A stretch of DNA of 64,000 nucleotides from Collimonas rhizosphaerae (GTDB taxonomy: Bacteria > Pseudomonadota > Gammaproteobacteria > Burkholderiales > Burkholderiaceae_D). Each line of letters begins with the position of its first letter. The first letter of the stretch is position 1. Made by a program: the position numbers and the translations under genes. The notes beneath the pieces are model-generated. The model ran no database searches. It saw only the letters and a list, made by a program, of their open reading frames with translations, and was not told the origin of the DNA. Below, in pieces: positions 1 through 7,791 of the stretch. The DNA lies in the NCBI RefSeq assembly GCF_038896935.1, contig NZ_JBANDC010000012.1, forward strand, positions 62,001 through 126,000, in the 5' to 3' direction.

Positions 1-2729
1 ACCAAGCCCGAAAGAAAATCAGCGATGAGGCAAACAACCTTCCGCCTGGCGTGATCGGGCCGATGGTCAACGACGAATACGCGGACGTCACTTTTGCCCT
101 ATTCGCACTCAAGGCCAAGGGCGAACCACAGCGCCTACTTGTACGCGACGCGGAGACGCTGCGTCAACGGCTGCTGCACGTACCAGGCGTAAAGAAGGTC
201 AACATCGTCGGCGAGCAGTCCGAGCGCATTTATGTCGAGTTTTCGCATGAGCGCCTGGCAACGCTGGGCGTCAGCCCACAGGAAGTATTCGCCGCACTCA
301 ATAGCCAGAACGCGCTCACACCGGCCGGCTCCGTGGAAACCAAGGGACCGCAGGTGTTTATTCGCCTGGACGGCGCTTTCGACGAATTGCAAAAGATCCG
401 CGATACGCCGGTCGTGGCGCAAGGTCGCACATTGAAATTGTCGGACATCGCTACGATCAAGCGTGGTTATGAGGACCCGGCGACTTTCATGATCCGCAAC
501 GGCGGCGAACCTGCGCTGCTGTTGGGCATCGTCATGCGCGATGGCTGGAACGGATTAGACTTGGGCAAGGCGCTGGATAAAGAGGTCGGTGCGATCAACG
601 CCGACATGCCGCAGGGCATGGGCCTGTCCAAGGTCACAGACCAAGCCGTCAATATCAGCTCGGCGGTCGATGAGTTCATGATCAAGTTCTTCGCCGCGCT
701 GCTGGTGGTCATGCTGGTGTGTTTCGTGAGCATGGGCTGGCGTGTGGGTATCGTAGTTGCTGCGGCGGTGCCGTTGACGCTGGCGGCAGTCTTCATTGTG
801 ATGGCCGCAACCGGAAAGAACTTCGACCGCATCACGCTGGGTTCGCTGATCCTGGGGCTGGGCCTGCTTGTGGACGACGCCATCATCGCCATCGAAATGA
901 TGGTGGTAAAGATGGAAGAAGGCTACGACCGTATCGCCGCGTCTGCCTATGCATGGAGCCATACTGCCGCGCCAATGCTCTCCGGCACGCTGGTCACGGC
1001 CGTCGGTTTCATGCCCAATGGCTTCGCCCGTTCCACTGCGGGCGAATACACCAGCAATATGTTCTGGATTGTCGGCATCGCACTGATCGCGTCTTGGGTG
1101 GTTGCCGTGGTCTTTACACCTTACCTTGGTGTCAAGCTACTACCCAATCTCAAAAAAGTCGAAGGCGGCCACGACGCACTCTACGATACGCCGCGTTATA
1201 ACCGCTTCCGCCAAGTATTGGCGCGCGTTATCGCACGCAAGTGGCTGGTCGCCGGCACTGTAGTGGGCCTTTTCGTTGTGGCCGTGCTGGGAATGGCTGT
1301 GGTCAAGAAGCAATTCTTCCCGATCTCCGACCGCCCCGAAGTGCTGGTCGAGGTGCAGATGCCCTACGGCACCTCGATCGGCCAGACCAGCGCCGCCACG
1401 GAGAAGGTGGAAGCATGGCTGGCTAAACAGCCGGAAGCGAAGATCGTCACGGCCTATGTTGGTCAAGGCGCGCCGCGCTTCTACTTGGCAATGGGACCAG
1501 AACTGCCTGATCCGTCGTTTGCCAAGATCGTGATCCGCACAGACAACCAGGATGAGCGCGAGGTATTGAAAAACCGGTTACGCAAGGCAATCGCCGACGG
1601 CCTCGCTTCTGAGGCGCGCGTGCGTGTCACCCAGCTCGTATTCGGCCCTTACTCGCCGTTCCCGGTCGCCTACCGGGTCACAGGACCGGACCAGGACAAG
1701 CTACGCAGTATCGCGGCTGAAGTGCAACGGGCCATGGATGCCAGTCCGATGATGCGTACGGTCAACGCTGACTGGGGCACGCGCACGCCTATGCTGCACT
1801 TCACCTTACAGCAGGATCGTTTGCAGGCTGTTGGGCTGACCCCCAGCGCCGTGGCGCAGCAACTGCAATTCTTGCTGAACGGTGTGCCCGTCACCGCGGT
1901 CCGCGAGGACATTCGCACGGTGCAAGTCACGGCCCGTTCGGCTGGCGACAGCCGGCTCGACCCTGCCAAGATCGCGGACTTCACGCTGGCCGGCGCCAAT
2001 GGGCAACGCATCCCGCTGTCGCAGGTGGGTAAGGTCGACGTGCGCATGGAGGAACCAATCATGCGCCGTCGCGACCGAATGCCGACGATCACCGTACGGG
2101 GCGACATTGCCGATGGCTTGCAGCCGCCGGATGTGTCGGCAGCCATCACCCAGCGGCTCCAGCCCATCATGGACAAACTGCCTGGCGGCTACCACATCGA
2201 GCAGGCCGGCTCCATCGAAGAGTCAGGAAAAGCGACGAAAGCAATGCTGCCGCTATTCCCCATCATGCTGGCAGTAACCCTACTCATCATCATATTCCAG
2301 GTGCGCTCGATCTCCGCAATGGTCATGGTCTTCTTGACCAGTCCACTTGGCCTGATCGGTGTGGTGCCAACCTTGATTCTGTTCCAGCAGCCATTCGGCA
2401 TCAATGCGCTGGTCGGCCTGATTGCACTGTCGGGTATCCTGATGCGCAATACACTGATTCTGATCGGGCAAATCCGCCACAACGAACAGGCGGGATTGAG
2501 TCCATTCCATGCAGTTGTCGAGGCAACCGTGCAGCGTTCCCGACCAGTGGTCTTGACCGCATTGGCGGCGATCTTGGCCTTCATCCCGCTTACCCATTCG
2601 GTGTTCTGGGGCACGCTCGCTTACACGTTGATCGGCGGCACATTGGCAGGGACGATCCTGACCCTCGTGTTCTTGCCGGCGATGTATTCCATCTGGTTCA
2701 AGATCAGGCCAGTCCCATCGCAAAGCTGA
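1..2729 (+). CDS. RND-family efflux permease, 5'-truncated by the window
   Basis: Proton-driven resistance-nodulation-division pump subunit of the inner membrane, which would work with a periplasmic adaptor and an outer-membrane channel. The frame is open from base 3, before the GTG at 51, so the start lies left of the window; about 908 residues of a usual 1,030-1,060 are visible. The visible part begins in the first porter domain (N-L-P-P-G-V followed by G-P-x-x-N-D-E) and continues through both sets of membrane helices. The adjacent aspartates of the proton relay in TM4 are encoded at 873-878 (L-V-D-D-A-I). The C-terminal repeat and final helices are intact. The HAE1/multidrug class is likely, but the substrate cannot be read from the sequence. 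An SDR gene follows 42 bp downstream on the same strand. Confidence 0.93.
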   Translation, partial: QARKKISDEANNLPPGVIGPMVNDEYADVTFALFALKAKGEPQRLLVRDAETLRQRLLHVPGVKKVNIVGEQSERIYVEFSHERLATLGVSPQEVFAALNSQNALTPAGSVETKGPQVFIRLDGAFDELQKIRDTPVVAQGRTLKLSDIATIKRGYEDPATFMIRNGGEPALLLGIVMRDGWNGLDLGKALDKEVGAINADMPQGMGLSKVTDQAVNISSAVDEFMIKFFAALLVVMLVCFVSMGWRVGIVVAAAVPLTLAAVFIVMAATGKNFDRITLGSLILGLGLLVDDAIIAIEMMVVKMEEGYDRIAASAYAWSHTAAPMLSGTLVTAVGFMPNGFARSTAGEYTSNMFWIVGIALIASWVVAVVFTPYLGVKLLPNLKKVEGGHDALYDTPRYNRFRQVLARVIARKWLVAGTVVGLFVVAVLGMAVVKKQFFPISDRPEVLVEVQMPYGTSIGQTSAATEKVEAWLAKQPEAKIVTAYVGQGAPRFYLAMGPELPDPSFAKIVIRTDNQDEREVLKNRLRKAIADGLASEARVRVTQLVFGPYSPFPVAYRVTGPDQDKLRSIAAEVQRAMDASPMMRTVNADWGTRTPMLHFTLQQDRLQAVGLTPSAVAQQLQFLLNGVPVTAVREDIRTVQVTARSAGDSRLDPAKIADFTLAGANGQRIPLSQVGKVDVRMEEPIMRRRDRMPTITVRGDIADGLQPPDVSAAITQRLQPIMDKLPGGYHIEQAGSIEESGKATKAMLPLFPIMLAVTLLIIIFQVRSISAMVMVFLTSPLGLIGVVPTLILFQQPFGINALVGLIALSGILMRNTLILIGQIRHNEQAGLSPFHAVVEATVQRSRPVVLTALAAILAFIPLTHSVFWGTLAYTLIGGTLAGTILTLVFLPAMYSIWFKIRPVPSQS

Positions 2730-2771
2730 TTTGCCATTCATCCCAATTCACCCATACAAAAGGGAACTGCT

Positions 2772-3578
2772 ATGTCGAATTCTGAAGTTGTCGTTATTAC
2801 CGGCGTGTCGTCAGGCATCGGGCGTGCCGCCGCGGTGAAATTTGCCAAGCGTGGTTGCCGAGTATTCGGCACCGTACGCAATACTGCAAAAGCACAGTCA
2901 ATACCCGGTGTTGTTCTGGTCGAAATGGATATCCGTGACGAAGCGTCAGTGCAACATGGAATCCGAACCATCATCGCTCAGGCCGGACGCATAGATGTGC
3001 TCGTCAATAGTGCAGGCGTGACCCTGCTCGGAGCGACTGAAGAAACGTCGATTCCCGAAGCCCAGTCGCTGTTCGATACCAACGTCTTTGGCATTTTGCG
3101 CACAACACAAGCGGTACTGCCGCACATGCGCGAGCAACGTTCGGGAAGAATCGTCAACATCAGCTCAGTGCTGGGCTTCCTGCCGGCTCCGTACATGGGG
3201 CTCTATTCAGCATCCAAGCATGCTGTTGAGGGAATGTCTGAGACCTTGGATCATGAGGTGCGCAAATTCGGAATCCGCGTGGCGCTTGTCGAGCCTTCCT
3301 TCACCAAGACCAGTCTGGATCTCAATGCACCTCATGCAGTTTCCCAACTTTCAGCCTATGACGATGAGCGCGACGACGTATTTCGTGCAATTGAAAAAAA
3401 TGTCAAAGGCGCACCTGAGCCAGATGGTGTCGCGACCGCGATTGTCGATGCCGCTTTGGGTGCTTGGAGAATGCGGCACACTCCGAAAGGCCAGGCCTCA
3501 CTTCTGAGAAAATTGCGCCGTTTCATGCCTGCCGGCCCCGTCGATGCAAGCCTGAGGAAAACATTTGGACTCGCCTGA
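2772..3578 (+). CDS. short-chain dehydrogenase/reductase (SDR)
   Basis: Classical NAD(P)-dependent SDR of 268 residues, full length for the family. The Rossmann cofactor motif T-G-x-x-x-G-I-G is at residues 10-17, the N-S-A-G motif at 79-82 (usually N-N-A-G), and the catalytic Ser132, Tyr145 and Lys149 are present in N-I-S-S and Y-S-A-S-K. The region after K149 (E-P-S-F-T-K-T) is typical of oxidoreductases acting on carbonyl or hydroxyl groups of small molecules. The substrate is unknown. The gene starts 42 bp after the RND permease on the same strand and may be cotranscribed; many efflux operons carry such an unrelated oxidoreductase. Confidence 0.9.
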   Translation: MSNSEVVVITGVSSGIGRAAAVKFAKRGCRVFGTVRNTAKAQSIPGVVLVEMDIRDEASVQHGIRTIIAQAGRIDVLVNSAGVTLLGATEETSIPEAQSLFDTNVFGILRTTQAVLPHMREQRSGRIVNISSVLGFLPAPYMGLYSASKHAVEGMSETLDHEVRKFGIRVALVEPSFTKTSLDLNAPHAVSQLSAYDDERDDVFRAIEKNVKGAPEPDGVATAIVDAALGAWRMRHTPKGQASLLRKLRRFMPAGPVDASLRKTFGLA

Positions 3579-4035
3579 AATCGGTTCCCTGCTTTCTCAT
3601 CAAGGCCCGAACTCAACCGGATTTACTCCGCCGAACCTGGCATACCTCATTATCGGAATTATTTTATGACAGTAACACCGACCATTGATTGGAGCACCCA
3701 GCAAGAAGCTTCGCGGCAACATTCGCCTTGATCAGAGTCTGAAAATTTAGTTAAATCATTCACCAACAATCCTCATGCAAAATCAACATGCTAATCGCCC
3801 TCTACGCCGTCACAATCATCAATCAAACAAAGCTTGACGGCGGGCTTTTTTCGGATCGCACCGTCTCTAAAAGGCCTCCCGAATGGGAGGTCATTTCATT
3901 TGGGCTATCGAATCCGGTTGCGTCATTCAGCCGAGCGGTTTTACGACTCCAGGCTTGCATCGGCAGACCCGCCTGGTGATCTTGCTATCCGCATGTGTCA
4001 GCAGTGCCGGCTTCAGTCGCAACGGTTCAATCCAG
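3579..4035. other. intergenic region between convergent units, no convincing gene
   Basis: About 457 bp between the rightward SDR and the leftward chromate operon, more AT-rich than its flanks. It holds a dyad (3806-3812 with 3835-3841, loop 22) followed by a T-run, and the stronger hairpin at 3873-3892 listed separately. Only very short ORFs occur, such as a 21-codon one at 3666, with no ribosome-binding site or recognisable protein. Confidence 0.6.
3873..3892 (-). terminator. putative terminator of the chromate operon (possibly bidirectional)
   Basis: An 8-bp stem GGCCTCCC/GGGAGGTC (one G-T pair) closes a 4-nt loop. Read on the minus strand it is followed by TTTTAG. It lies about 145 bp beyond the last gene of the leftward chr operon. 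Confidence 0.5.
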
Positions 4036-4491
4036 TCATTGCATTTTAGGCGGCCAGTTGTGTGACTCTCCTTGGCAATTCTTGCACCAGGCATAGAGAG
4101 CGTCATACATCACCATGCCGTGCTTGAGCATCTCCTGGTCATCGCGGAAATTTTGCGACAATCCCAGCGACAAGGCGTATAGGCCGGCAGATTGCGGCGT
4201 CAGATCGAGTCGCGAGGTGTCGGCGCCGCGCACGATAAGTGCGAGCTGGTTTAAGGCGGGGTCGTCAAGACAGTATTTTTTGAGGAAGGCATCGAAGCTG
4301 CACAACTCGCCGTCATGGGTCAGTTCAACGCCTGGTATGTCGTAAGGAATCGCGCTGGTTTCGCCGGCAATGCGCAACACATCGCCTGGCGCAACATAAA
4401 GAAATTCCGCTTGCTGATCGATATATCGAGCCACCAGCCACGGACAAGCGATGCGGTCGATCTTTGGGCGTTCGCGGGTAATCCATTTCAT
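4036..4491 (-). CDS. stand-alone ChrB C-terminal-domain (Chrome_Resist) protein
   Basis: A 151-residue soluble protein homologous to the C-terminal half of the full-length ChrB at the head of this operon. Its N-terminus (R-x-R-P-x-x-D-R-x-A-C-x-W-L near residues 7-19) aligns with residues around 182-198 of ChrB, including the continuing R-x-I-D-x-Q-A. This domain occurs alone in many chromate operons and probably contributes to sensing or handling chromate or sulfate-like oxyanions; the molecular role is not established. It is the last gene of the leftward operon, 39 bp after the SOD gene. Cysteines at C16, C49, C59 and two near the end (C-x-x-C) may matter for metal or redox chemistry, which is inference. 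Confidence 0.85.
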   Translation of the reverse strand: MKWITRERPKIDRIACPWLVARYIDQQAEFLYVAPGDVLRIAGETSAIPYDIPGVELTHDGELCSFDAFLKKYCLDDPALNQLALIVRGADTSRLDLTPQSAGLYALSLGLSQNFRDDQEMLKHGMVMYDALYAWCKNCQGESHNWPPKMQ

Positions 4492-4530
4492 GATGCTTCT
4501 CCTCTATTTCAAATGTCGCGCCTACGCTTT

Positions 4531-5259
4531 TTACACTGCGGCAATCCGGCTCGCCACCATGTCCCACTGGATGTTTTTGAAGAAGGCGTCGATATACTTG
4601 GCCGCTGCTGCGCCGTAGTCCATCTGGTAAGAATGTTCGTACATGTCCATCACCAGGAGCGGCAAGGTTGCCGCCGGGCCGTGGGCATGATCGGCAAGCC
4701 AGTAATTTTCCAGCTGGCGAGTGTGTGTATTGAAGCCGAGCACGACCCAGCCAGAACCTCCGCCCAGGCCGGCGCCGATACGGCGAAATTCGGTTTCCCA
4801 AGTGTCGAAGCTGCCGAATGCGTCGGCGATCACCTCGCGCTCCGGCGCGCCGGCTTGGCCGCTGCCGCCTAGGTTGTCGAAGTAGTATTCGTGGAACACC
4901 ACCGAACCTGTACGCAGCAAATGTTCACGCTTCAGCGCGTTGTAGATATAGGGCGGCGTGTCCTTGTTAGCCAATGCTTCGGTCAGGTGCTTCTTGATCA
5001 CTGCCAATGCTTTGACAGAGCCGCCGTAATTGTTTTCCCAATGCGAACGGATCAGGCGTTCCGATAGGCCGCTGAGTTTGGCGGGATCAAACGCAAGCGG
5101 TTTCAGCGTTGTCTGGCTCTCAAAGGCAGGTAGCATCGGCATGGTGGTTTTCTCCAAGATAGGTGAGGCGTTGGCAGCTTTTGCCGTACCCAGCACTGCC
5201 ACGCTCGCAGCGGCTGCGCACAGCATGGATCGGCGTTGAAGATCGGGGTGTTCACTCAT
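4531..5259 (-). CDS. chrC: Tat-exported Fe/Mn superoxide dismutase of the chromate operon (ChrC)
   Basis: Superoxide dismutase of 242 residues from the ATG at 5259, which has AGGAGCT upstream; a longer in-frame start lacks such a site. The metal ligands are visible as His73 (S-H-W-E-N-N-Y), His123 (F-H-E-Y-Y-F-D-N-L), Asp205 and His209 (D-M-Y-E-H-S-Y). The N-terminus carries Q-R-R-S-M-L followed by a hydrophobic A/V-rich stretch and A-x-A sites, a Tat-type signal that would place the enzyme in the periplasm. SODs called ChrC occur in chrBAC(F) operons, where they detoxify superoxide made during Cr(VI) reduction. The gene lies between chrA (stop at 5285) and the small ChrB-domain gene. Confidence 0.9.
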   Translation of the reverse strand: MSEHPDLQRRSMLCAAAASVAVLGTAKAANASPILEKTTMPMLPAFESQTTLKPLAFDPAKLSGLSERLIRSHWENNYGGSVKALAVIKKHLTEALANKDTPPYIYNALKREHLLRTGSVVFHEYYFDNLGGSGQAGAPEREVIADAFGSFDTWETEFRRIGAGLGGGSGWVVLGFNTHTRQLENYWLADHAHGPAATLPLLVMDMYEHSYQMDYGAAAAKYIDAFFKNIQWDMVASRIAAV

Positions 5260-5284
5260 GGGGGTAGCTCCTGGTGGTGTCGGG

Positions 5285-6448
5285 TCAGTGATGCAGCAAG
5301 GGGTACACCACGATCCCGACCAGCGCCGCGCCAATCACGATGACTGGTTCAGGCAGTTTCTTGAATTTCCATAACAGCGCAGCAGTTGCCAGCGCCAGCA
5401 GCGCGGTCGGCATGTCGACGATCGACCTCTGCGCGATCACCACCACCGAACCGGCGATGGCGCCGATGGCTGCCGCCGTGATGCCATCGACGAAGGCGAT
5501 CAGCGCCGGCAGCTTGCCGTATTTCTTGAAATACGGTGCGGCGATGACGGTCGCCAGGTAGCAGGGAACAAAAGTGCCTACTGCTGCCAGGACGGCTCCC
5601 GGCAGGCCGCTGATCAGGTAGCCAATGAATCCGGTCGTGATCACCACCGGTCCTGGCGTAATCATCGCGACGGCCACGGCATCGACAAACTGCTTTTCGC
5701 TCAGCCAGTGGTGTTCCGTCACAACTTCGCTATAGAGAAAGGGCACGATGGCCAGGCCGGAGCCGAACACGAAGGCGCCGGCCTTGGTGAAAAAAAGCAC
5801 GATCTGGATCAGGGTGTTGGTATCTGTCGCGGATGCAAGAGCGATATTCGGCAACTGCGTCGGCAGCAGCACGGCCATGCTCGATGTGCCAAACCTGGGC
5901 TTGCAGCGGATAACCCAAACCAGCACGCCGGCGCCGATGAACAGCAACGCGATTTCGGACTGCGTGATGATGGTCACGGCCGCCAGCAATATGAAAATGC
6001 CCCACAGCAGCTTGTCGCGTCCCAGGTTCTTGCTGGCGAGCTTATGCGCACTGATTGCCATGATGCCGATCACGGAAGCGCCCACGCCGTAGAAAACGGA
6101 CTGCATCCAGGTCAGTCCGCCAAACGCCACATAGGCCCATCCCAGGGCGACCACCATCAGGAACGATGGCAACACGAAAGCAAGTCCCGCCACTGTCGCG
6201 CCGAGCAGCCGGAAGTGGACGAATCCCAGATAGATTCCCAGCTGCGCGGCCAACGGACCGGGCGCGATCTGCGCCAGCGCCAGCCCCTCCTTGTAGTCTG
6301 ATTCGCTGATCCAGCCGCGGCGCTCGACCAGGTCGCGGTGCATATAGCCAACCAATGCAACCGGCCCGCCAAAGCCAAACGTACCCAGGCGCAAAAAATA
6401 CAGGATCAGTTGCCACAAGGTGTAAGTCGGTTTATTTGCCTGGTCCAT
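5285..6448 (-). CDS. chrA: chromate efflux transporter ChrA (CHR family, long form)
   Basis: Inner-membrane CHR-family transporter that exports chromate. About 387 residues contain two homologous halves, each with the family signature: F-G-G-P near residue 27 and the matching F-G-S-G-L-A in the second half, plus two P-G-P motifs (Q-I-A-P-G-P-L-A and M-I-T-P-G-P-V-V). Around 10-12 hydrophobic segments are visible. Two starts are possible: GTG at 6454, whose GTGA overlaps the chrB stop, or the ATG two codons later used here. Either implies translational coupling to chrB. Order and strand match described chrBAC operons. Confidence 0.95.
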   Translation of the reverse strand: MDQANKPTYTLWQLILYFLRLGTFGFGGPVALVGYMHRDLVERRGWISESDYKEGLALAQIAPGPLAAQLGIYLGFVHFRLLGATVAGLAFVLPSFLMVVALGWAYVAFGGLTWMQSVFYGVGASVIGIMAISAHKLASKNLGRDKLLWGIFILLAAVTIITQSEIALLFIGAGVLVWVIRCKPRFGTSSMAVLLPTQLPNIALASATDTNTLIQIVLFFTKAGAFVFGSGLAIVPFLYSEVVTEHHWLSEKQFVDAVAVAMITPGPVVITTGFIGYLISGLPGAVLAAVGTFVPCYLATVIAAPYFKKYGKLPALIAFVDGITAAAIGAIAGSVVVIAQRSIVDMPTALLALATAALLWKFKKLPEPVIVIGAALVGIVVYPLLHH

Positions 6449-6450
6449 GA

Positions 6451-7401
6451 TCACGATCCCTGTTGCGGCGTGGCTTCTTGCTGAAACGCGGTCAGCAGCC
6501 CATCGAACACGTTGCTGGCTGTCGCCAGAAGCTGGTCGTCATCGGCGATGGCTTCGCGCAGGCCGGCCAGGACGCTTTCAATTCCCACTGACTCCGGCGG
6601 CTGCACGCCGCCGACATCGAGGTAGTGCACTAGCGCACCAAGACGCTTGAGCGCTGCTTGCTCAAGGCCGAAACTCGCCAGCAGCACCTCGAAGCTGACG
6701 CGGCTTCCTACATGGCTAAAGGTCGCGCCGTCGAAGTCAAAGCCCAAGGCATCGGCGGGGCAATCGCCAGGAGAGGCCAGCCACAGCAGCCGGGCTTGTG
6801 GATCAATGAAGCGACGGATCAGCCAGGCGCAGGCCAGCCGATCCACCCAGGGGCGCCGCCGTGTTGCCCAGGTGCGTCCCTGGTATTGCTGCAATGGCAG
6901 GGCAGTGATGGTTCCATGCACTGGATGGGGTTCGTCCGGCGCCAGTACGCGGGCAGCGGCCAGCTCCAGCTCTTGCAGGGTCGTGTCGGTTTGCCGTTGG
7001 GCTTCGCCGGGGAAGAAGTCGATATCGGCAAGACTGGCAAAGGATTTGCGCAGCTTGCGAATCTGCTTGAGTGTTTCCAGCACGGTGTCGGTGGTGAGCG
7101 TTTCCCGTACCTTGGCCGCGTCCGTCAGCAACGCCGCGTAATCCTCGCTACGGTCGAATAGCCCAGCAAAATTAGCGCTATCGGGTTCTTCAACGCGCAA
7201 GACAAAGGCGGTGCCGCCGCCAGACAGCACATCGGCGGCGACTGCCTCAAACGTGCTGCGGCAGGCCTCGCGCTCCGGCATCAAATAAACGCCGTCGCGC
7301 AAGACGGCCGCACCGCTCGCCTTCAGTGCGCGCCAGGCGCGCATCCGGGCCGTTGCGTTCTCTGTTGGAAGGCTGGTAATGAGAGAGAGGTATGTATTCA
7401 T
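6451..7401 (-). CDS. chrB: chromate-responsive regulator ChrB
   Basis: Full-length ChrB, 316 residues, first gene of the leftward chromate operon. The N-terminal half (residues 1-150) corresponds to the ChrB N domain with a basic, helical DNA-binding segment (R-x-R-A-W-R-A-L-K). The C-terminal half carries the Chrome_Resist domain (R-R-R-P-W-V-D-R-L-A-C-A-W-L). ChrB proteins described in Ochrobactrum act as chromate-responsive repressors of chrA. The ATG at 7401 has no Shine-Dalgarno sequence, and a good -35/-10 pair ends 7 nt upstream of it, suggesting a leaderless message. It is divergent from the nickel-sensor gene at 7506. Confidence 0.92.
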   Translation of the reverse strand: MNTYLSLITSLPTENATARMRAWRALKASGAAVLRDGVYLMPEREACRSTFEAVAADVLSGGGTAFVLRVEEPDSANFAGLFDRSEDYAALLTDAAKVRETLTTDTVLETLKQIRKLRKSFASLADIDFFPGEAQRQTDTTLQELELAAARVLAPDEPHPVHGTITALPLQQYQGRTWATRRRPWVDRLACAWLIRRFIDPQARLLWLASPGDCPADALGFDFDGATFSHVGSRVSFEVLLASFGLEQAALKRLGALVHYLDVGGVQPPESVGIESVLAGLREAIADDDQLLATASNVFDGLLTAFQQEATPQQGS

Positions 7402-7437
7402 GTAGATAATTCTACGTAATGGTATTGATATCTACAA
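7402..7437 (-). promoter_or_regulatory. putative chrB promoter with overlapping palindrome
   Basis: Read on the minus strand, TTGTAG (7432-7437) and TAGAAT (7409-7414) are separated by 17 bp and resemble a sigma-70 promoter. A palindrome GTAGA-TAAT-TCTAC (7402-7415) overlaps the -10 element and abuts the chrB ATG, a suitable position for an autorepressor site. The assignment is by inspection only. Confidence 0.5.
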
Positions 7438-7475
7438 GTTTACTTTTATGGGTATTGCGATGATTTGCGTTTACA

Positions 7476-7498
7476 CCTAGGGGGGGTATGGTATAGGA
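7476..7498 (+). promoter_or_regulatory. putative CsoR/RcnR-family operator with G-tract
   Basis: Seven consecutive G (7480-7486) are flanked by CCTA on the left and TAT on the right, directly upstream of the sensor gene. G/C-tract operators bounded by short A/T motifs are the known targets of RcnR, InrS, DmeR and FrmR proteins. The site lies between candidate -35 (TTGCGT, 7465-7470) and -10 (TATGGT, 7487-7492) elements. An AGGA at 7496-7499 serves as ribosome-binding site for the ATG at 7506. Confidence 0.6.
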
Positions 7499-7505
7499 TG
7501 GACGT

Positions 7506-7781
7506 ATGAATACAACACATCCACACAAACACGAATCCCATCCCAACGTCATCAAGCGGCTCCGCATGGTGGCTGGTCAGGTCAACTCCATTATCAGCAT
7601 GATCGAGGAGGGGCGATCTTGCACTGACGTCGCGATGCAACTTCAGGCCGCGGAGAAAGCCCTGGTCCAAGCCAAAAAGACGCTTATTTACGACCATCTT
7701 GAGCATTGTCTCGAAGACGGGATTGAAACGTCGCCAAAGGCGACGCTGGATGAATTCAAAGAAATCTCAAAGTACCTTTAA
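7506..7781 (+). CDS. CsoR/RcnR-family metal sensor, InrS-like (nickel)
   Basis: A 91-residue all-helical metal-responsive repressor. The copper/nickel-type triad Cys39, His64 and Cys68 has the exact CsoR/InrS spacing (25 and 4 residues), unlike E. coli RcnR, which has no second Cys. A His-rich N-terminus (His5, 7, 9, 12) could supply the extra ligand found in the cyanobacterial nickel sensor InrS. The next gene encodes a Ni/Co exporter and starts 10 bp downstream, so nickel or cobalt sensing is the best guess; copper cannot be excluded from the triad alone. A G-tract operator sits in its own promoter, indicating autoregulation. Confidence 0.87.
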   Translation: MNTTHPHKHESHPNVIKRLRMVAGQVNSIISMIEEGRSCTDVAMQLQAAEKALVQAKKTLIYDHLEHCLEDGIETSPKATLDEFKEISKYL

Positions 7782-7791
7782 GGAATCCCGC

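Noticed and set aside
3666..3731. 21-codon ORF between the SDR gene and the chromate operon
   Set aside because: No ribosome-binding site and no recognised product; too short to support.
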